A stretch of 64,000 bases of DNA from Bacteroidota bacterium (lineage in GTDB: Bacteria; Bacteroidota; Bacteroidia; AKYH767-A; 2013-40CM-41-45): NCBI GenBank assembly GCA_016721305.1, contig JADKIH010000004.1:186001-250000 (forward strand), written 5' to 3'. Shown one piece after another: positions 32,478-41,615 of this stretch (positions are counted from its first letter, which is position 1; each line of letters opens with the position of its first letter). Below the pieces are notes generated by a model. The model worked only from the letters and a program-made list of their open reading frames with translations. It was not told the DNA's origin and made no database searches. The translations under genes and the position numbers were made by a program.

Positions 32478-35400
32478 TTAGTTTTTGATGATATTCTTTG
32501 TTGTATTCTGATTTCCGCCTGATAAATGGAGGATGTAACTTCCCGATGAGAGTGTCGAAACTTCAGGAACTCCAAATTCCTGACTTCCTCTTCTTGCTTC
32601 AAATTGCTTTGTAAATGCAAGCTTGCCATCGACTGTCCAAATAGTCAAAATCAAATTTTGATCCTGAGGAGAGAGACATGCAAACTTGAAATTGTCTGTA
32701 AATGGATTCGGACCGAAATTGGTTATCTCAAGTTTGCTTGCAAGTGAAACCGATGTCGGATCAATTGCTGCATGCTTTGAATATCTTATTGAACCGTCAT
32801 GACATACCATTTTAACACGGTAATAAGTTGCAGATACAGGAAGATCAATATCGTCGTACGAATAATCGTTCAAAGCATTGGTCAAAACTTGCTTTCTTGC
32901 CAGTGTACTGAAATTGATTCCGTCTGAACTTTTCTCAATTTCATAATAGCTCACGTTTTCTTCTTCCGAATTATTCCATTTTACTAAAACCAATCCGGGT
33001 TCTAACGTTGCTGTAATTTTTACTTGCGAATCTGTTGAGCTTAATACTGCTGTCCAGCTCGAATTCAAAGGAGTTGATGCTAGTTTTAAATATCCGATTC
33101 CGCTTGTCACTCCGGTAACCGGTGAACCGACAGAATTCCATCCATTGGATGCCCATTGAACTATATTCAGTTTCGATGTTTTGTAAATCTGGCTAAGAGT
33201 ATTTTCACTGCCACAATAAAAAATCGTCACATCGGCCTTAACACCGGGTGCTGCAAAGCTCCACCAGCGATCCAATACTTGTTCGTTCGCATAAGTATTT
33301 CCTCCCGGAAAACTTATATTCTGATCGGGATAGGGTAGGTTATCTTTATCTGTCGCTCTTGTAGAAATTGAAATGCTACTTCCAATACCTGAGATTGGTC
33401 TTACCAAAACCGGAATAAAGGCTGAAGGAGAGATACCAAATGGAAATTGATGCTCGCCGGCGGTAATGTTCTTCCAAATAACGGTTCCACATGTCTGCGG
33501 GCTGTTGCCTTCACTGATGATATATCCCCGGTCGCGTTTAATTGCAGAAGGATTTCCATTTTCTATGGTAATCGGATTGCCATTCAATGCGAGTCCGCCT
33601 CTTATTAATTCAAGCTTAGTTATGGCAAAAACGCGATTTGAGTTGATTACTCCATTGGCTGTGCTATCGCCTTGAATGTTGATACGGAGTATGCCGTACT
33701 TGTTTTGATTCGGAGAGTTGTTGTTAATGATTCCTGTTACAATTTGTCTTTGCGTTGCACAATACTCAATCGTGCTGTACGAATTCAGATCAAAGACGAG
33801 ACCGCTGCTATGACTCAATGCAGCAGTTGTTGTTCCATTGTACCATCCCTGAATATTCTGAGTGGATACAGTAGCTCCTGAATCAACGACTACTTTTGTA
33901 AAACCAAAACGCTCGTTAGAGGCTATCTGACCTTTGTTCAGTTTTAAGATACCGCCATTATCGACAGACAACATAGTGATGCCGGCCTGATTATGAGAGG
34001 CAATAACGAATTTGCAATCATTTACCGAAACCGTGCAACCGGCTTCGATACGTTGTATTGTTTGATCCAGAATGTGAGAAGAACCTGTTCTGCTATAACT
34101 GATAGTTCCAATCTTGTCGTATTTAATTGTTGCCAACGCCTGATTATTTCCGGCACCTGCATTCGAAATTGATCCGTTGCCACTTAAAGAACAACTGTCT
34201 CCTAAAAGATGAAGTGTTGCTTTGCATATTGTTTGTGATGGATAGTCATCGAACATCAGATTTCCGCCTGACTGATTGAAGCTTCCGTTAACATACATAT
34301 GTAATTCATCGACTGATGAAGTTCCTGAATTGTTATGGAAATAGAACATTCCATTATTTTGTGTATAACGACCATTTACAATTACAGAAGCTGAACCGGA
34401 TCCGTTTTTCAACGACATGGTTCCGCCATTGATAGAAATGCTTCCTAAGCTTGCATTTAAATCGCCGTTATTCCTTGACAAATAGAGGTAGCCGCTATTG
34501 ACACTCACAGATCCGCGGACCATGATTGTAGCCGGATGCGATGCCGTAAGTGTTCCGTAGTTGATGTTCTCTGTACATCCTGCTATAGTCAGATTACCAT
34601 AGATCTTGATGTTTTCTTCTCCCTGTGAAGCAGAGCTGGTAAATTCGGCTGAACTGATTCCGCTGATGCTCACATTGCCGTTCACCGTCAAATTGAATTT
34701 TAAATTATTGACAGAAGATGATATTGATGTAAGAGAAGTTCCTCTGAATTTATCGGCCGGACTTTGGAAGTTGATCGAAAGATTTCTGAGAATAGTTAAT
34801 GATCCTGTTCCTGCAGCTGTATGGCAAGCAGTTTGACCCATCCAGATTCCACCGGTAAGATTTAAATCGCCGATAGTTGCATTCATCAATCCGGAATTCG
34901 TTGTTGCAATGTTATAGAGTACGCGTGTGTCGCCGGTCGATTGAGAATATATTCCGTCGACATTCAAAGAGGCATTACCGTTGGCGGTATTTGAAACGCC
35001 ACTGTTGTTTATGATCTTGACATTTCCTGAATTGGTGAAATTGCCCGTAACGTAAACGTTCACATTCCCATTTCCATCATTCAGTCCGTAAAATGTTCCG
35101 CCGTTATTGGTAACGGAGCCAAGTGTAAGAGTGAAAGTTGTCGGGTGAGTGCCGTTATGAGCATAAAAAGTAGAGTTGACATTTTTAAGAACTAAAGCAC
35201 CGATGTATGTCGAATTGATAGCTCCGGTTTTATCGAGCGTAATCCAACCCATATCAATTGTGAGTGTTCCTTTAATGCGATGTGATTCGAAGTAGTTCTC
35301 CTGATTCCATTCTACGATTGAGTTTTGTCCACCGATGGAATTGATTTCAAGATTTCCGAAATTTCCATTTACCACACTGCCGATTGGAACTGTGTAGTTA

Positions 35401-35897
35401 TACCAGTTTTTAATAATGAGAGTAGAATTCGGATCGAAGCTTTCGTTACCTCTGGTGAAGAGAGTAGCTTCTGCTTCTGTGTTAATTGAAGGGTCCCAGA
35501 TAACCGTACCTGTACTGCCAATAACGAAATTCAGCCCGGGAGAAGTAAGAGTGACCATTCCTTTATTCGTACTGAACAAACCCAAAACCTGAGTATTTCC
35601 TGAAATGGTTAATCGTTTTCCGGCATTGATCTTTAGTACTGCGTTGTTATTGATGATCAGGTGATGTGTATTCGCATCAGCCGATACCGTAATTGTATGA
35701 TTTGCGTTTATGCTGATATTGTCGGCCGTTGTTGGTACACCTGCAGGAGACCAAACAGCTGCATTATTCCAATTTCCTGATGCAACTGAAGTTCTCGTCG
35801 TGGCAAAGCCCATCAATGACGATAACATCAGAATCACGCAAAGGAGCCCTTTTGAAATGTGTAAGGAAATATGGCTATTTGAATATTGTAATTTCAT
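32478..35897 (-). CDS. Large T9SS-exported beta-solenoid-like surface protein
   Basis: A 1139-residue protein with a signal peptide ending near residue 33 (LMLSSLMGFATT). It then reads SGNWNNAAVWSPAGVPTTADNISINANHTITV, a common opening of Bacteroidota surface proteins. Residues 60 to about 800 are rich in short beta strands with recurring GxxTLxGxxxxNGGT-like phrases, suggesting a beta-helix. A region near 990 (LEPGLVLVKWNNSEEENVSYYEIEKSSDGINFSTL) matches the Ig-like domain that precedes sorting signals. The C terminus (NFGPNPFTDNFKF ... LSSGSYILHLSGGNQNTTKNIIKN) is a type A T9SS sorting domain. Binding target unknown. Confidence 0.82.
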   Translation of the reverse strand: MKLQYSNSHISLHISKGLLCVILMLSSLMGFATTRTSVASGNWNNAAVWSPAGVPTTADNISINANHTITVSADANTHHLIINNNAVLKINAGKRLTISGNTQVLGLFSTNKGMVTLTSPGLNFVIGSTGTVIWDPSINTEAEATLFTRGNESFDPNSTLIIKNWYNYTVPIGSVVNGNFGNLEINSIGGQNSIVEWNQENYFESHRIKGTLTIDMGWITLDKTGAINSTYIGALVLKNVNSTFYAHNGTHPTTFTLTLGSVTNNGGTFYGLNDGNGNVNVYVTGNFTNSGNVKIINNSGVSNTANGNASLNVDGIYSQSTGDTRVLYNIATTNSGLMNATIGDLNLTGGIWMGQTACHTAAGTGSLTILRNLSINFQSPADKFRGTSLTSISSSVNNLKFNLTVNGNVSISGISSAEFTSSASQGEENIKIYGNLTIAGCTENINYGTLTASHPATIMVRGSVSVNSGYLYLSRNNGDLNASLGSISINGGTMSLKNGSGSASVIVNGRYTQNNGMFYFHNNSGTSSVDELHMYVNGSFNQSGGNLMFDDYPSQTICKATLHLLGDSCSLSGNGSISNAGAGNNQALATIKYDKIGTISYSRTGSSHILDQTIQRIEAGCTVSVNDCKFVIASHNQAGITMLSVDNGGILKLNKGQIASNERFGFTKVVVDSGATVSTQNIQGWYNGTTTAALSHSSGLVFDLNSYSTIEYCATQRQIVTGIINNNSPNQNKYGILRINIQGDSTANGVINSNRVFAITKLELIRGGLALNGNPITIENGNPSAIKRDRGYIISEGNSPQTCGTVIWKNITAGEHQFPFGISPSAFIPVLVRPISGIGSSISISTRATDKDNLPYPDQNISFPGGNTYANEQVLDRWWSFAAPGVKADVTIFYCGSENTLSQIYKTSKLNIVQWASNGWNSVGSPVTGVTSGIGYLKLASTPLNSSWTAVLSSTDSQVKITATLEPGLVLVKWNNSEEENVSYYEIEKSSDGINFSTLARKQVLTNALNDYSYDDIDLPVSATYYRVKMVCHDGSIRYSKHAAIDPTSVSLASKLEITNFGPNPFTDNFKFACLSPQDQNLILTIWTVDGKLAFTKQFEARRGSQEFGVPEVSTLSSGSYILHLSGGNQNTTKNIIKN

Positions 35898-35935
35898 AAT
35901 CGAATAATTGCTTGAATAATGGAGAACTTCTGACG

Positions 35936-36235
35936 TTATCTTGTAAGCGGTTTTATAGGCTTAATCATGATTGTCTTTGCATTTCCGGCTTCTTTTCCGC
36001 TCAATACCGGAGCAGGAATAGCGAAGTCGCTGGTAAATACCTGATCATTTACATTGATCACTCTTCGTTCCTGCTGGTCGCGACCAAAGCTGCTCTTCAC
36101 ATCTGAGAAGTTGAAGAATACAAAGGTTCCTCCTGCAATCAGCATGAAGCAGCATGTACCGATGATAAGCACCATTCGATGGCTCATCTTCTGCTTCTGA
36201 TGCTGCTTTCCGTGTAATTTGTTTTTCTTGATCAT
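35936..36235 (-). CDS. Small single-pass membrane protein heading a surface-protein operon
   Basis: A 99-residue protein, not recognised. A basic tail (KKNKLHGKQHQKQKMSHR) precedes a hydrophobic segment at about 22-42 (VLIIGTCCFMLIAGGTFVFF), and a polar periplasmic part ends IMIKPIKPLTR. The layout repeats that of the first 45 residues of the 448-residue protein two genes downstream. The gene is followed after 38 bp by the 1139-residue surface protein. A 16-bp element shared with the promoter region of the gene at 37,756 lies about 85 bp upstream. Confidence 0.7.
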   Translation of the reverse strand: MIKKNKLHGKQHQKQKMSHRMVLIIGTCCFMLIAGGTFVFFNFSDVKSSFGRDQQERRVINVNDQVFTSDFAIPAPVLSGKEAGNAKTIMIKPIKPLTR

Positions 36236-36319
36236 TTGGAGTGGGCTGGTTATGATTTTCCCTTACTCTAGTACGGAAATGTGTCGCAAGAGTAGGAAGG
36301 AAGCAATGCGCAGTGTTAC

Positions 36320-36335
36320 AACTGTAAGATTTATG
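36320..36335 (-). promoter_or_regulatory. 16-bp element shared with the 37,756 upstream region
   Basis: On the - strand this reads CATAAATCTTACAGTT. The identical 16-mer occurs at 37,733-37,748 on the + strand. Here it lies about 85 bp before the start of the leftward surface operon and overlaps a TTAC-AACT-GTAA inverted repeat. The two sites bracket the sigma-54-type regulator gene. Its function, operator or otherwise, is inferred. Confidence 0.55.
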
Positions 36336-36416
36336 ACGTTTCAGTACGTAAATTCAACCTGCATGGGAATCTCACCGGCAAACTCAAAATGTTAAAGAGT
36401 GAAAAGTATATTAATA

Positions 36417-36442
36417 GAAAAAGCCCCTTGGGTGAGGGGCTT
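36417..36442 (-). terminator. Terminator of the sigma-54-type regulator
   Basis: AAGCCCC and GGGGCTT form a 7-bp GC-rich stem with an 8-nt loop. Read leftward, it is followed by a T run. It lies 30 bp after the stop codon at 36,472. Confidence 0.8.
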
Positions 36443-36471
36443 AGTTCGTTCGTACAGAATGATATTTTTGA

Positions 36472-37645
36472 TCAACCGTTGGCGAAGATTAGATCTTCCG
36501 GCTGTATCGTCAGGTTTTCCGACATAATAGCTGCTCGTTCGATTACTGCTTTTAATTCGCGAACATTTCCCGGCCATTTGTAGTCCATCAGGAATTTCAC
36601 AGCTTCTTTACTGAGTGTGATATTGCCCATTCGGTTCTCTTTGCAGAAATCGGTCAGGAAGCTCTTTGATAAAAGAACGACATCATCTCCGCGTTCAAAT
36701 AATGGAGGGAGGTGAATTAAAAAGCCCTGCAGACGATAGAAGAGATCTTCTCTGAATTTTCCTTCTTTCACTTCCTGGGCCAGATTCTTATTGGTTGCCG
36801 CAATTACGCGTACGTCCAATTTGATAGATTTATTGCTACCAATACGTGTTACTTCTTTTTCCTGCAATACACGGAGGAGTTTTGTCTGAAGCATGAGGTC
36901 CATTTCACCGATTTCATCGAGGAAGATAGTTCCTTCATTCGCTTCTTCAAATTTTCCGATACGACGATCGCGTGCATCGGTAAAAGCTCCTTTTTCGTGA
37001 CCGAATAATTCACTTTCGATCAGATCTTCCGGAATCGCTCCCATATTGACCGTAACAAATGGCTTGCGGGCGCGAGGGGAGTTGTAGTGAATGGATTTCG
37101 CGACAAGTTCTTTACCTGTTCCGCTCTGTCCCGTCACCAGAACCATGATATTGCTCTTTTCGACTTTTTGAATCAAACGCAACACCTTCATTACCGGTGT
37201 GCTGTTTCCTAAAATCGTTTCATACTTATTTCGGTCGATAACCAGATCCTTCAAATGTTCATTTTCCTGACGTAACATTACATGTTTGCAAAGTGACTTC
37301 ACGGAATTTTCCAGATTGATCAGCGCATTATCGTTCTTAATGATGTAGTCAGGCTCCCTTTCGGTATGTCTCAATTACAACGTCCAACTTCTCCTGGCCG
37401 GAGACCATGATGCATTGAATGTTGTCGTTGTAATTCTTTATCTTCTCCAATAATTCGATTCCGTCCATACCCGGTAAGAGGTAATCAATGGAAACGATGT
37501 CAGGGTTCATATGAAGATTATTCAGGCAATCTTCCGGAGTGAGGAAATGCGTCACATCCGCATTGTCTATTTTTTCGAGAGATTTTTTGATCAGGTTACC
37601 CAGGAACTGATCATCTTCGACAATAAAGATCTTTGTTGCAGCCAT
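36472..37645 (-). CDS. Sigma-54 activator with receiver domain, no DNA-binding domain (frameshifted)
   Basis: An NtrC-class response regulator of about 390 residues. The receiver domain starts MAATKIFIVEDDQ, with phosphoacceptor Asp54 in VSIDYLLPGMDG. The AAA+ domain has Walker A GQSGTGKE, the sigma-54 contact loop GAFTDA, Walker B GTIFLDEIGE and the RELKAVIERA region. The protein ends at TIQPEDLIFANG, so the usual Fis-type helix-turn-helix tail is absent, and no frame after the stop restores one. A break at about 37,351 splits YRKGA from DYIIKND. By analogy with FlgR or CtcC, it may activate from solution without a specific enhancer site. The partner kinase may be the hybrid kinase at 44,845, but this is unproven. 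Confidence 0.88.
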
Positions 37646-37732
37646 TGTTTTAAACACTTTTATGTGTATCTTTTTAGGGGTTATGTGCCTTATTAGTTAC
37701 GTTAAAAGCTCGAAAAAAATTTACATTTACCA

Positions 37733-37748
37733 CATAAATCTTACAGTT
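37733..37748 (+). promoter_or_regulatory. Second copy of the 16-bp element
   Basis: CATAAATCTTACAGTT is identical to the - strand sequence at 36,320-36,335. Here it ends 7 bp before the ATG at 37,756, in the gap shared with the sigma-54-type regulator. The close spacing suggests an operator or leader element rather than a -24/-12 promoter. Confidence 0.55.
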
Positions 37749-37755
37749 TCCATTC

Positions 37756-38919
37756 ATGAAGAGCAGAGTCATTTTAACGGTTTTTGTACTCCTCCTGGCG
37801 ACCCCGCTTTGGATGAGAATTGGCTGGGAATTCAGCCCCCGCCGCCAGCTAAACCTGCTTATTGTCGATAAAACCGTTCTCAATACGAATAGCTTTAAGC
37901 ATCGCTCCATTAACTGGATCCTTGACTACGAAAAGTACATCAAATCCGATGGTTCGTACTATGATATCAATAAGGACTATTTTGGATTTTTCCCACAGGA
38001 AGATGAACATTATCTGATTCAGGACTTCGAAAAGCTCAATGAACCGGAGGTGGACAGCTTATCCAAGCACTACGATATGGCCTATTTCGCCGATACGTAC
38101 GGTGTTTTAGGCAATGAGTGGTACAGCCACCGTGACCGAAACGACAATAGTGAGAGTATTTATGGAGGCCTTTCGGAAAAGGACTTGCTCCTGATGAAGA
38201 AAATGAAGGCTCGCCAAAAGCCGGTTATTGCTGAATTCAACACGATAGGATACCCGACGCCTGTCGATATGCGTGTTGAGTTCGAAAAGCTTTGGGGAAT
38301 CCATTGGACGGGTTGGATGACGCGCTACATCGCATCACTTGATACGGTTAATAATCCTGATTTACCGCGTTGGATTGTCAGAGCCTACAAGAAGGAGCAC
38401 GCAGGTAAATGGAACTTTAAAAACGATGGAATGCTCTTTATTCATGAGTCAGGAAAAGTGCTTGTCATGGAAAAAGGGAATGAACTGAACGATGGAATTC
38501 CGAAAATCTATACCGAGAAAAAATTCCAGAACCAGTATGGCGTTCCGGCTGTGATGATCTATCCTTATTGGATCGATATCATGGAGAACAAAAATGATAC
38601 GAACGAACTGATCTCAAAATATGTAATTGGAACGAATCCTAACGGTGAACAGCTTTTATCGGAGAACGGGATACCTAAGATTTTTCCGGCGATTATTCAC
38701 CACGAAAAGGATTACAACTTTTATTACTTCTGCGGTGACTTCGCAGATAATCCGACAAAGTTCCGCTTTGCAAAATTGTATGGTGTTACGGGATTGAAAT
38801 TCCTTATGTACAATGCTGTCGATGTTACAGATCGTAATCGTTTCTTCTGGGAATTTTATCTGCCGATGATGCAGACGATTTTCAGTAATACGTATGTGAA
38901 TCGATTGCAGAGAAGGTAG
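37756..38919 (+). CDS. Anchored protein of unknown function beside exopolysaccharide-like genes
   Basis: A 387-residue protein, not recognised. One N-terminal hydrophobic segment (ILTVFVLLLATPLWM) acts as signal or anchor, so the body is outside the inner membrane. Segments such as LLIVDKTVLNTNSFKHRSINWIL, HYDMAYFADTYGVLGNEWY, KPVIAEFNTIGYPTP and WGIHWTGWMTRYI have alternating strands and conserved-looking polar residues, suggesting a Rossmann-like alpha/beta enzyme fold. No catalytic motif of a known family is evident. It is the only rightward gene between two leftward blocks and carries the 16-bp element directly upstream. A role in polymer modification with the GT2 cluster is a guess from context. 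Confidence 0.7.
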   Translation: MKSRVILTVFVLLLATPLWMRIGWEFSPRRQLNLLIVDKTVLNTNSFKHRSINWILDYEKYIKSDGSYYDINKDYFGFFPQEDEHYLIQDFEKLNEPEVDSLSKHYDMAYFADTYGVLGNEWYSHRDRNDNSESIYGGLSEKDLLLMKKMKARQKPVIAEFNTIGYPTPVDMRVEFEKLWGIHWTGWMTRYIASLDTVNNPDLPRWIVRAYKKEHAGKWNFKNDGMLFIHESGKVLVMEKGNELNDGIPKIYTEKKFQNQYGVPAVMIYPYWIDIMENKNDTNELISKYVIGTNPNGEQLLSENGIPKIFPAIIHHEKDYNFYYFCGDFADNPTKFRFAKLYGVTGLKFLMYNAVDVTDRNRFFWEFYLPMMQTIFSNTYVNRLQRR

Positions 38920-38953
38920 ATCATTCCTAATTGAAAAAGAATAATAGAGAATG

Positions 38954-38980
38954 GTATATCCGCCTTGGCGGATCCGGGTT
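38954..38980. repeat. Composite CCGCC/GGCGG palindrome plus GGGTTCAA
   Basis: ATCCGCC and GGCGGAT form a 7-bp inverted repeat around TT, followed by CCGGGTTCAA. A related composite, CCGC-TGTG-GCGG then ATTCAGGGTTCAA, is at about 61,817-61,843 and reversed at 62,168 and 62,226. It lies between two converging genes. Confidence 0.6.
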
Positions 38981-39019
38981 CAATATTTCGTAAACTGATA
39001 TAAGACCAGAGTAAGGTGC

Positions 39020-40450
39020 TTATGCCTTTTTACGGGCAAAGCCTGTACGTTTCATTTCGCCCCAGTTCTTTACACCTGTCATCAAATCGAGATTGCCTCG
39101 GATGGCGTAATACACGGTGAGCGGGTGAATAAAAATCGGCTCAATTAAAGCTGTTCCCAACAATCGTAAAATGTCTCTCTTCTTTTTGTACTGGTGGAAA
39201 CTCAATTCCTCAAAAAGGATCGCTGCCGTCGAATACATGATGGCAAAGGCGTAGATGAGGAAGAACAGTGTGACAAATAATTCAACGTTCAGGATTCCTA
39301 AAAAGGCCATCATGATCAAATACATGAAGGCGGTCGATTCAACGATAGGAGCAAGGTATTCAAATAAGAACCAAAACGGCATGCTGACCATTCCGAGAAA
39401 ACGATAGCGCGGATTGAAAATTAATTTTTTGTGTATCCATAAGGTCTCTGCCGTGCCGCGCGTCCATCGGTTTCTTTGCTTTCCTAAGATCTTGAAACTG
39501 CTTGGTGCTTCGGTCCAACACAATGGATCCGGTAAGTAAACGACTCTGTATTTTACTTTTTTCTCTTCCATCAAGCGTCGCATACGGATAACAAGCTCCA
39601 TATCTTCACCTACCGTCCGGTGATTGTATCCGCCTGATTCGATGGCAATTTTTTTATTGAACATCCCAAAAGCCCCGGAGATAAGTATTAAGCCGTTCAG
39701 ACGACTCCAGGCCATACGGCCGAGAAGGAAGGCGCGGATGTACTCAAGTACCTGAATACGCGGAATCATTTGTTCAGGTAAGTTCACTTTTGTGATCTTG
39801 CCTTCATGTACCTCGCATGAATTGGCGATTCGAACAACTCCTCCGACGGCAATGACGCGATCGTTCTCGGTCTCTTCCATAAATGGTTTTACCATCTTAA
39901 GAAGTGATTCGTATTCGAGAATGCAATCCACATCAATCGCTGCGAAAAGCTCATACTTTGAAACATTGATACCTGAATTCAGTGCATCGGCTTTGCCACC
40001 GTTTACCTTGTCGACAACGGTCAGTTTACTGAGCGATGGAATAGTGGACTTGTAAATCGCTCGAATTGGTTTCGACTCGAGCTTCGGGTCAAATGCATAT
40101 GGAACAGCTTCGAGCGAATAGGCGTCAATCATCAACTGAAGGGTGTTATCCTTCGATCCGTCGTTTATGATAATTACTTCGAAATTGACATAGTGAATAT
40201 TCAGCAGTGACCTGACATTCTCTACAATTGTTGCAGATTCATTATATGCCGGAGCAATAATTGAAATGGATGGAGCAGAAGGAGCAGCCAGAATATCACG
40301 ATAATCGATGAAGCTGTTTCTTCGCATGTAATTTATAATGTCCAGCGCAGAAAAAGTACCCAATACGAAGTAAGTGCCAAATAACAGGGCACTATAGATC
40401 AGGATGAAATGATCGGCAAACTTCGTAAAGTAATAAAAGAATAATCCCAT
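39020..40450 (-). CDS. Processive family 2 glycosyltransferase
   Basis: A 476-residue inner-membrane glycosyltransferase of the PgaC/hyaluronan-synthase type. There is a transmembrane segment at about 13-35. The catalytic domain has SIIAPAYNE, NDGSKDN, NGGKADALN, FAAIDVDCI (DxD), TVGEDMELVIR and QRNRWTRG (QxxRW), the last typical of processive synthases. Three or four C-terminal membrane segments lie between about 355 and 430. It is the last gene of a leftward cluster with HEAT, CotH and TPR/barrel genes, 5 bp after the HEAT gene. It probably polymerises a hexosamine-type exopolysaccharide, but sugar specificity cannot be read. Confidence 0.9.
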   Translation of the reverse strand: MGLFFYYFTKFADHFILIYSALLFGTYFVLGTFSALDIINYMRRNSFIDYRDILAAPSAPSISIIAPAYNESATIVENVRSLLNIHYVNFEVIIINDGSKDNTLQLMIDAYSLEAVPYAFDPKLESKPIRAIYKSTIPSLSKLTVVDKVNGGKADALNSGINVSKYELFAAIDVDCILEYESLLKMVKPFMEETENDRVIAVGGVVRIANSCEVHEGKITKVNLPEQMIPRIQVLEYIRAFLLGRMAWSRLNGLILISGAFGMFNKKIAIESGGYNHRTVGEDMELVIRMRRLMEEKKVKYRVVYLPDPLCWTEAPSSFKILGKQRNRWTRGTAETLWIHKKLIFNPRYRFLGMVSMPFWFLFEYLAPIVESTAFMYLIMMAFLGILNVELFVTLFFLIYAFAIMYSTAAILFEELSFHQYKKKRDILRLLGTALIEPIFIHPLTVYYAIRGNLDLMTGVKNWGEMKRTGFARKKA

Positions 40451-40455
40451 AGCTG

Positions 40456-41610
40456 TTACAATCGTTTGTCTTTGGCATGACTGATCACCAATTGCATTTG
40501 AGGATCAGCTTGCTGAAATACTTGTTCTACTACCATTCTCCCTTTTTCTCCCATTGATATTAATGAGCGAATTGCTTGAATAGAAAGTGGATAATCTTCA
40601 ATAGGAAGTTTGATTATTTTTTCAATCATCTGAACGGAATTTCCGGTACCTATGACTTCTAATGTTTTGAGGATTTCATTCTTCACTTCGAGAGATTCGA
40701 GCGAATACATGTCGAGCAATGGTTGTTCGGCAGCTGCTGCACTCAGATTCTTTAAGGCCTTAATTACGGCGAGTTTCAGACGTTCGTCGGGAGTCTTCAG
40801 CAAGAGAATCAAAGTGTTTGTTGCATCGTGCTGGCGATACGTGCCTATCATGTGAACGCAGAAGAGTACAACATCTTTATTCGGTGAATTCAACCATGTG
40901 GTGAAATCAGGAATCATTGTCTCAGGCATGCGTGTCATCATGGTATAGATGTTGGCAAAGTCCCAATCAGACAATGGTTCAGTTTCTTTAGCGAGAAAGG
41001 AGAGGGGCTCTTTGTCACTGAGCTTCATCATCGAGATACGTGACTCCATTCGCAAAATCTCATTCTTGCTTTTCAGGAAGCGAGCGATGTCGTTGTATGA
41101 CGATTTAACATTCATCAATGACAACTCTTTCATGCCTTTGGCAGTGACGTACCAGCTTTTGCTCTTAAGCTTGTTCATTGAATCCTGATCAAAACCAAGA
41201 TGCTTGTATATTTCTGCAAGCCGATCAGCAGCTTCTCCTGTAAAATTTTCGTGGAGGTGAATGATATTCTCTAAAATATTCAGTCGATTAAAGGGAGTTT
41301 TCAGATCGATCGGGTCGAAGCGACTGATTACCTGTTCACGAGTAAGTTGCTCGTTAAATACTAATTCGGTAAAAACGGGCTGGTACTTTTTCTTAATCTC
41401 AATAACTTTATTTGCCCTCCGTGTTTTGTGAATTCTGCTTCCCATAATAATTCCCAACAGAACGAGAATGATGACGAGAAAGAGTAGGGTAACTCCGATC
41501 AGAACACGAATAGTGACGGGAAAGACGTAAACCGAACGACTTACTTCATCGACTGTGTACTCTACATCAGACCAGTTGACCTGGAGAAATATGGTTAATA
41601 GCGAATTCAC
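40456..41610 (-). CDS. Membrane-anchored HEAT-repeat protein
   Basis: A 384-residue protein. A short N-terminal region precedes one strong transmembrane segment at about 33-58 (IRVLIGVTLLFLVIILVLLGIIMG) and a basic stop-transfer stretch (SRIHKTRRANKVIEIKKK). The rest is alpha-helical, with HEAT-like repeats towards the C terminus (VVLFCVHMIGTYRQHDATNTLILLLKTPDERLKLAVIKALKNL; VKNEILKTLEVIGTG). The helical part is predicted cytoplasmic and could scaffold the adjacent synthase. It is 5 bp from both neighbours (GT2 and CotH), so the three are tightly coupled. Function unknown. Confidence 0.82.
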   Translation of the reverse strand: MNSLLTIFLQVNWSDVEYTVDEVSRSVYVFPVTIRVLIGVTLLFLVIILVLLGIIMGSRIHKTRRANKVIEIKKKYQPVFTELVFNEQLTREQVISRFDPIDLKTPFNRLNILENIIHLHENFTGEAADRLAEIYKHLGFDQDSMNKLKSKSWYVTAKGMKELSLMNVKSSYNDIARFLKSKNEILRMESRISMMKLSDKEPLSFLAKETEPLSDWDFANIYTMMTRMPETMIPDFTTWLNSPNKDVVLFCVHMIGTYRQHDATNTLILLLKTPDERLKLAVIKALKNLSAAAAEQPLLDMYSLESLEVKNEILKTLEVIGTGNSVQMIEKIIKLPIEDYPLSIQAIRSLISMGEKGRMVVEQVFQQADPQMQLVISHAKDKRL

Positions 41611-41615
41611 AAATA

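Noticed and set aside
36236..37755. A -24/-12 sigma-54 promoter near the activator
   Set aside because: No convincing GG-N10-GC pair was found by eye upstream of 36,235, 37,756, 44,297 or 47,253.
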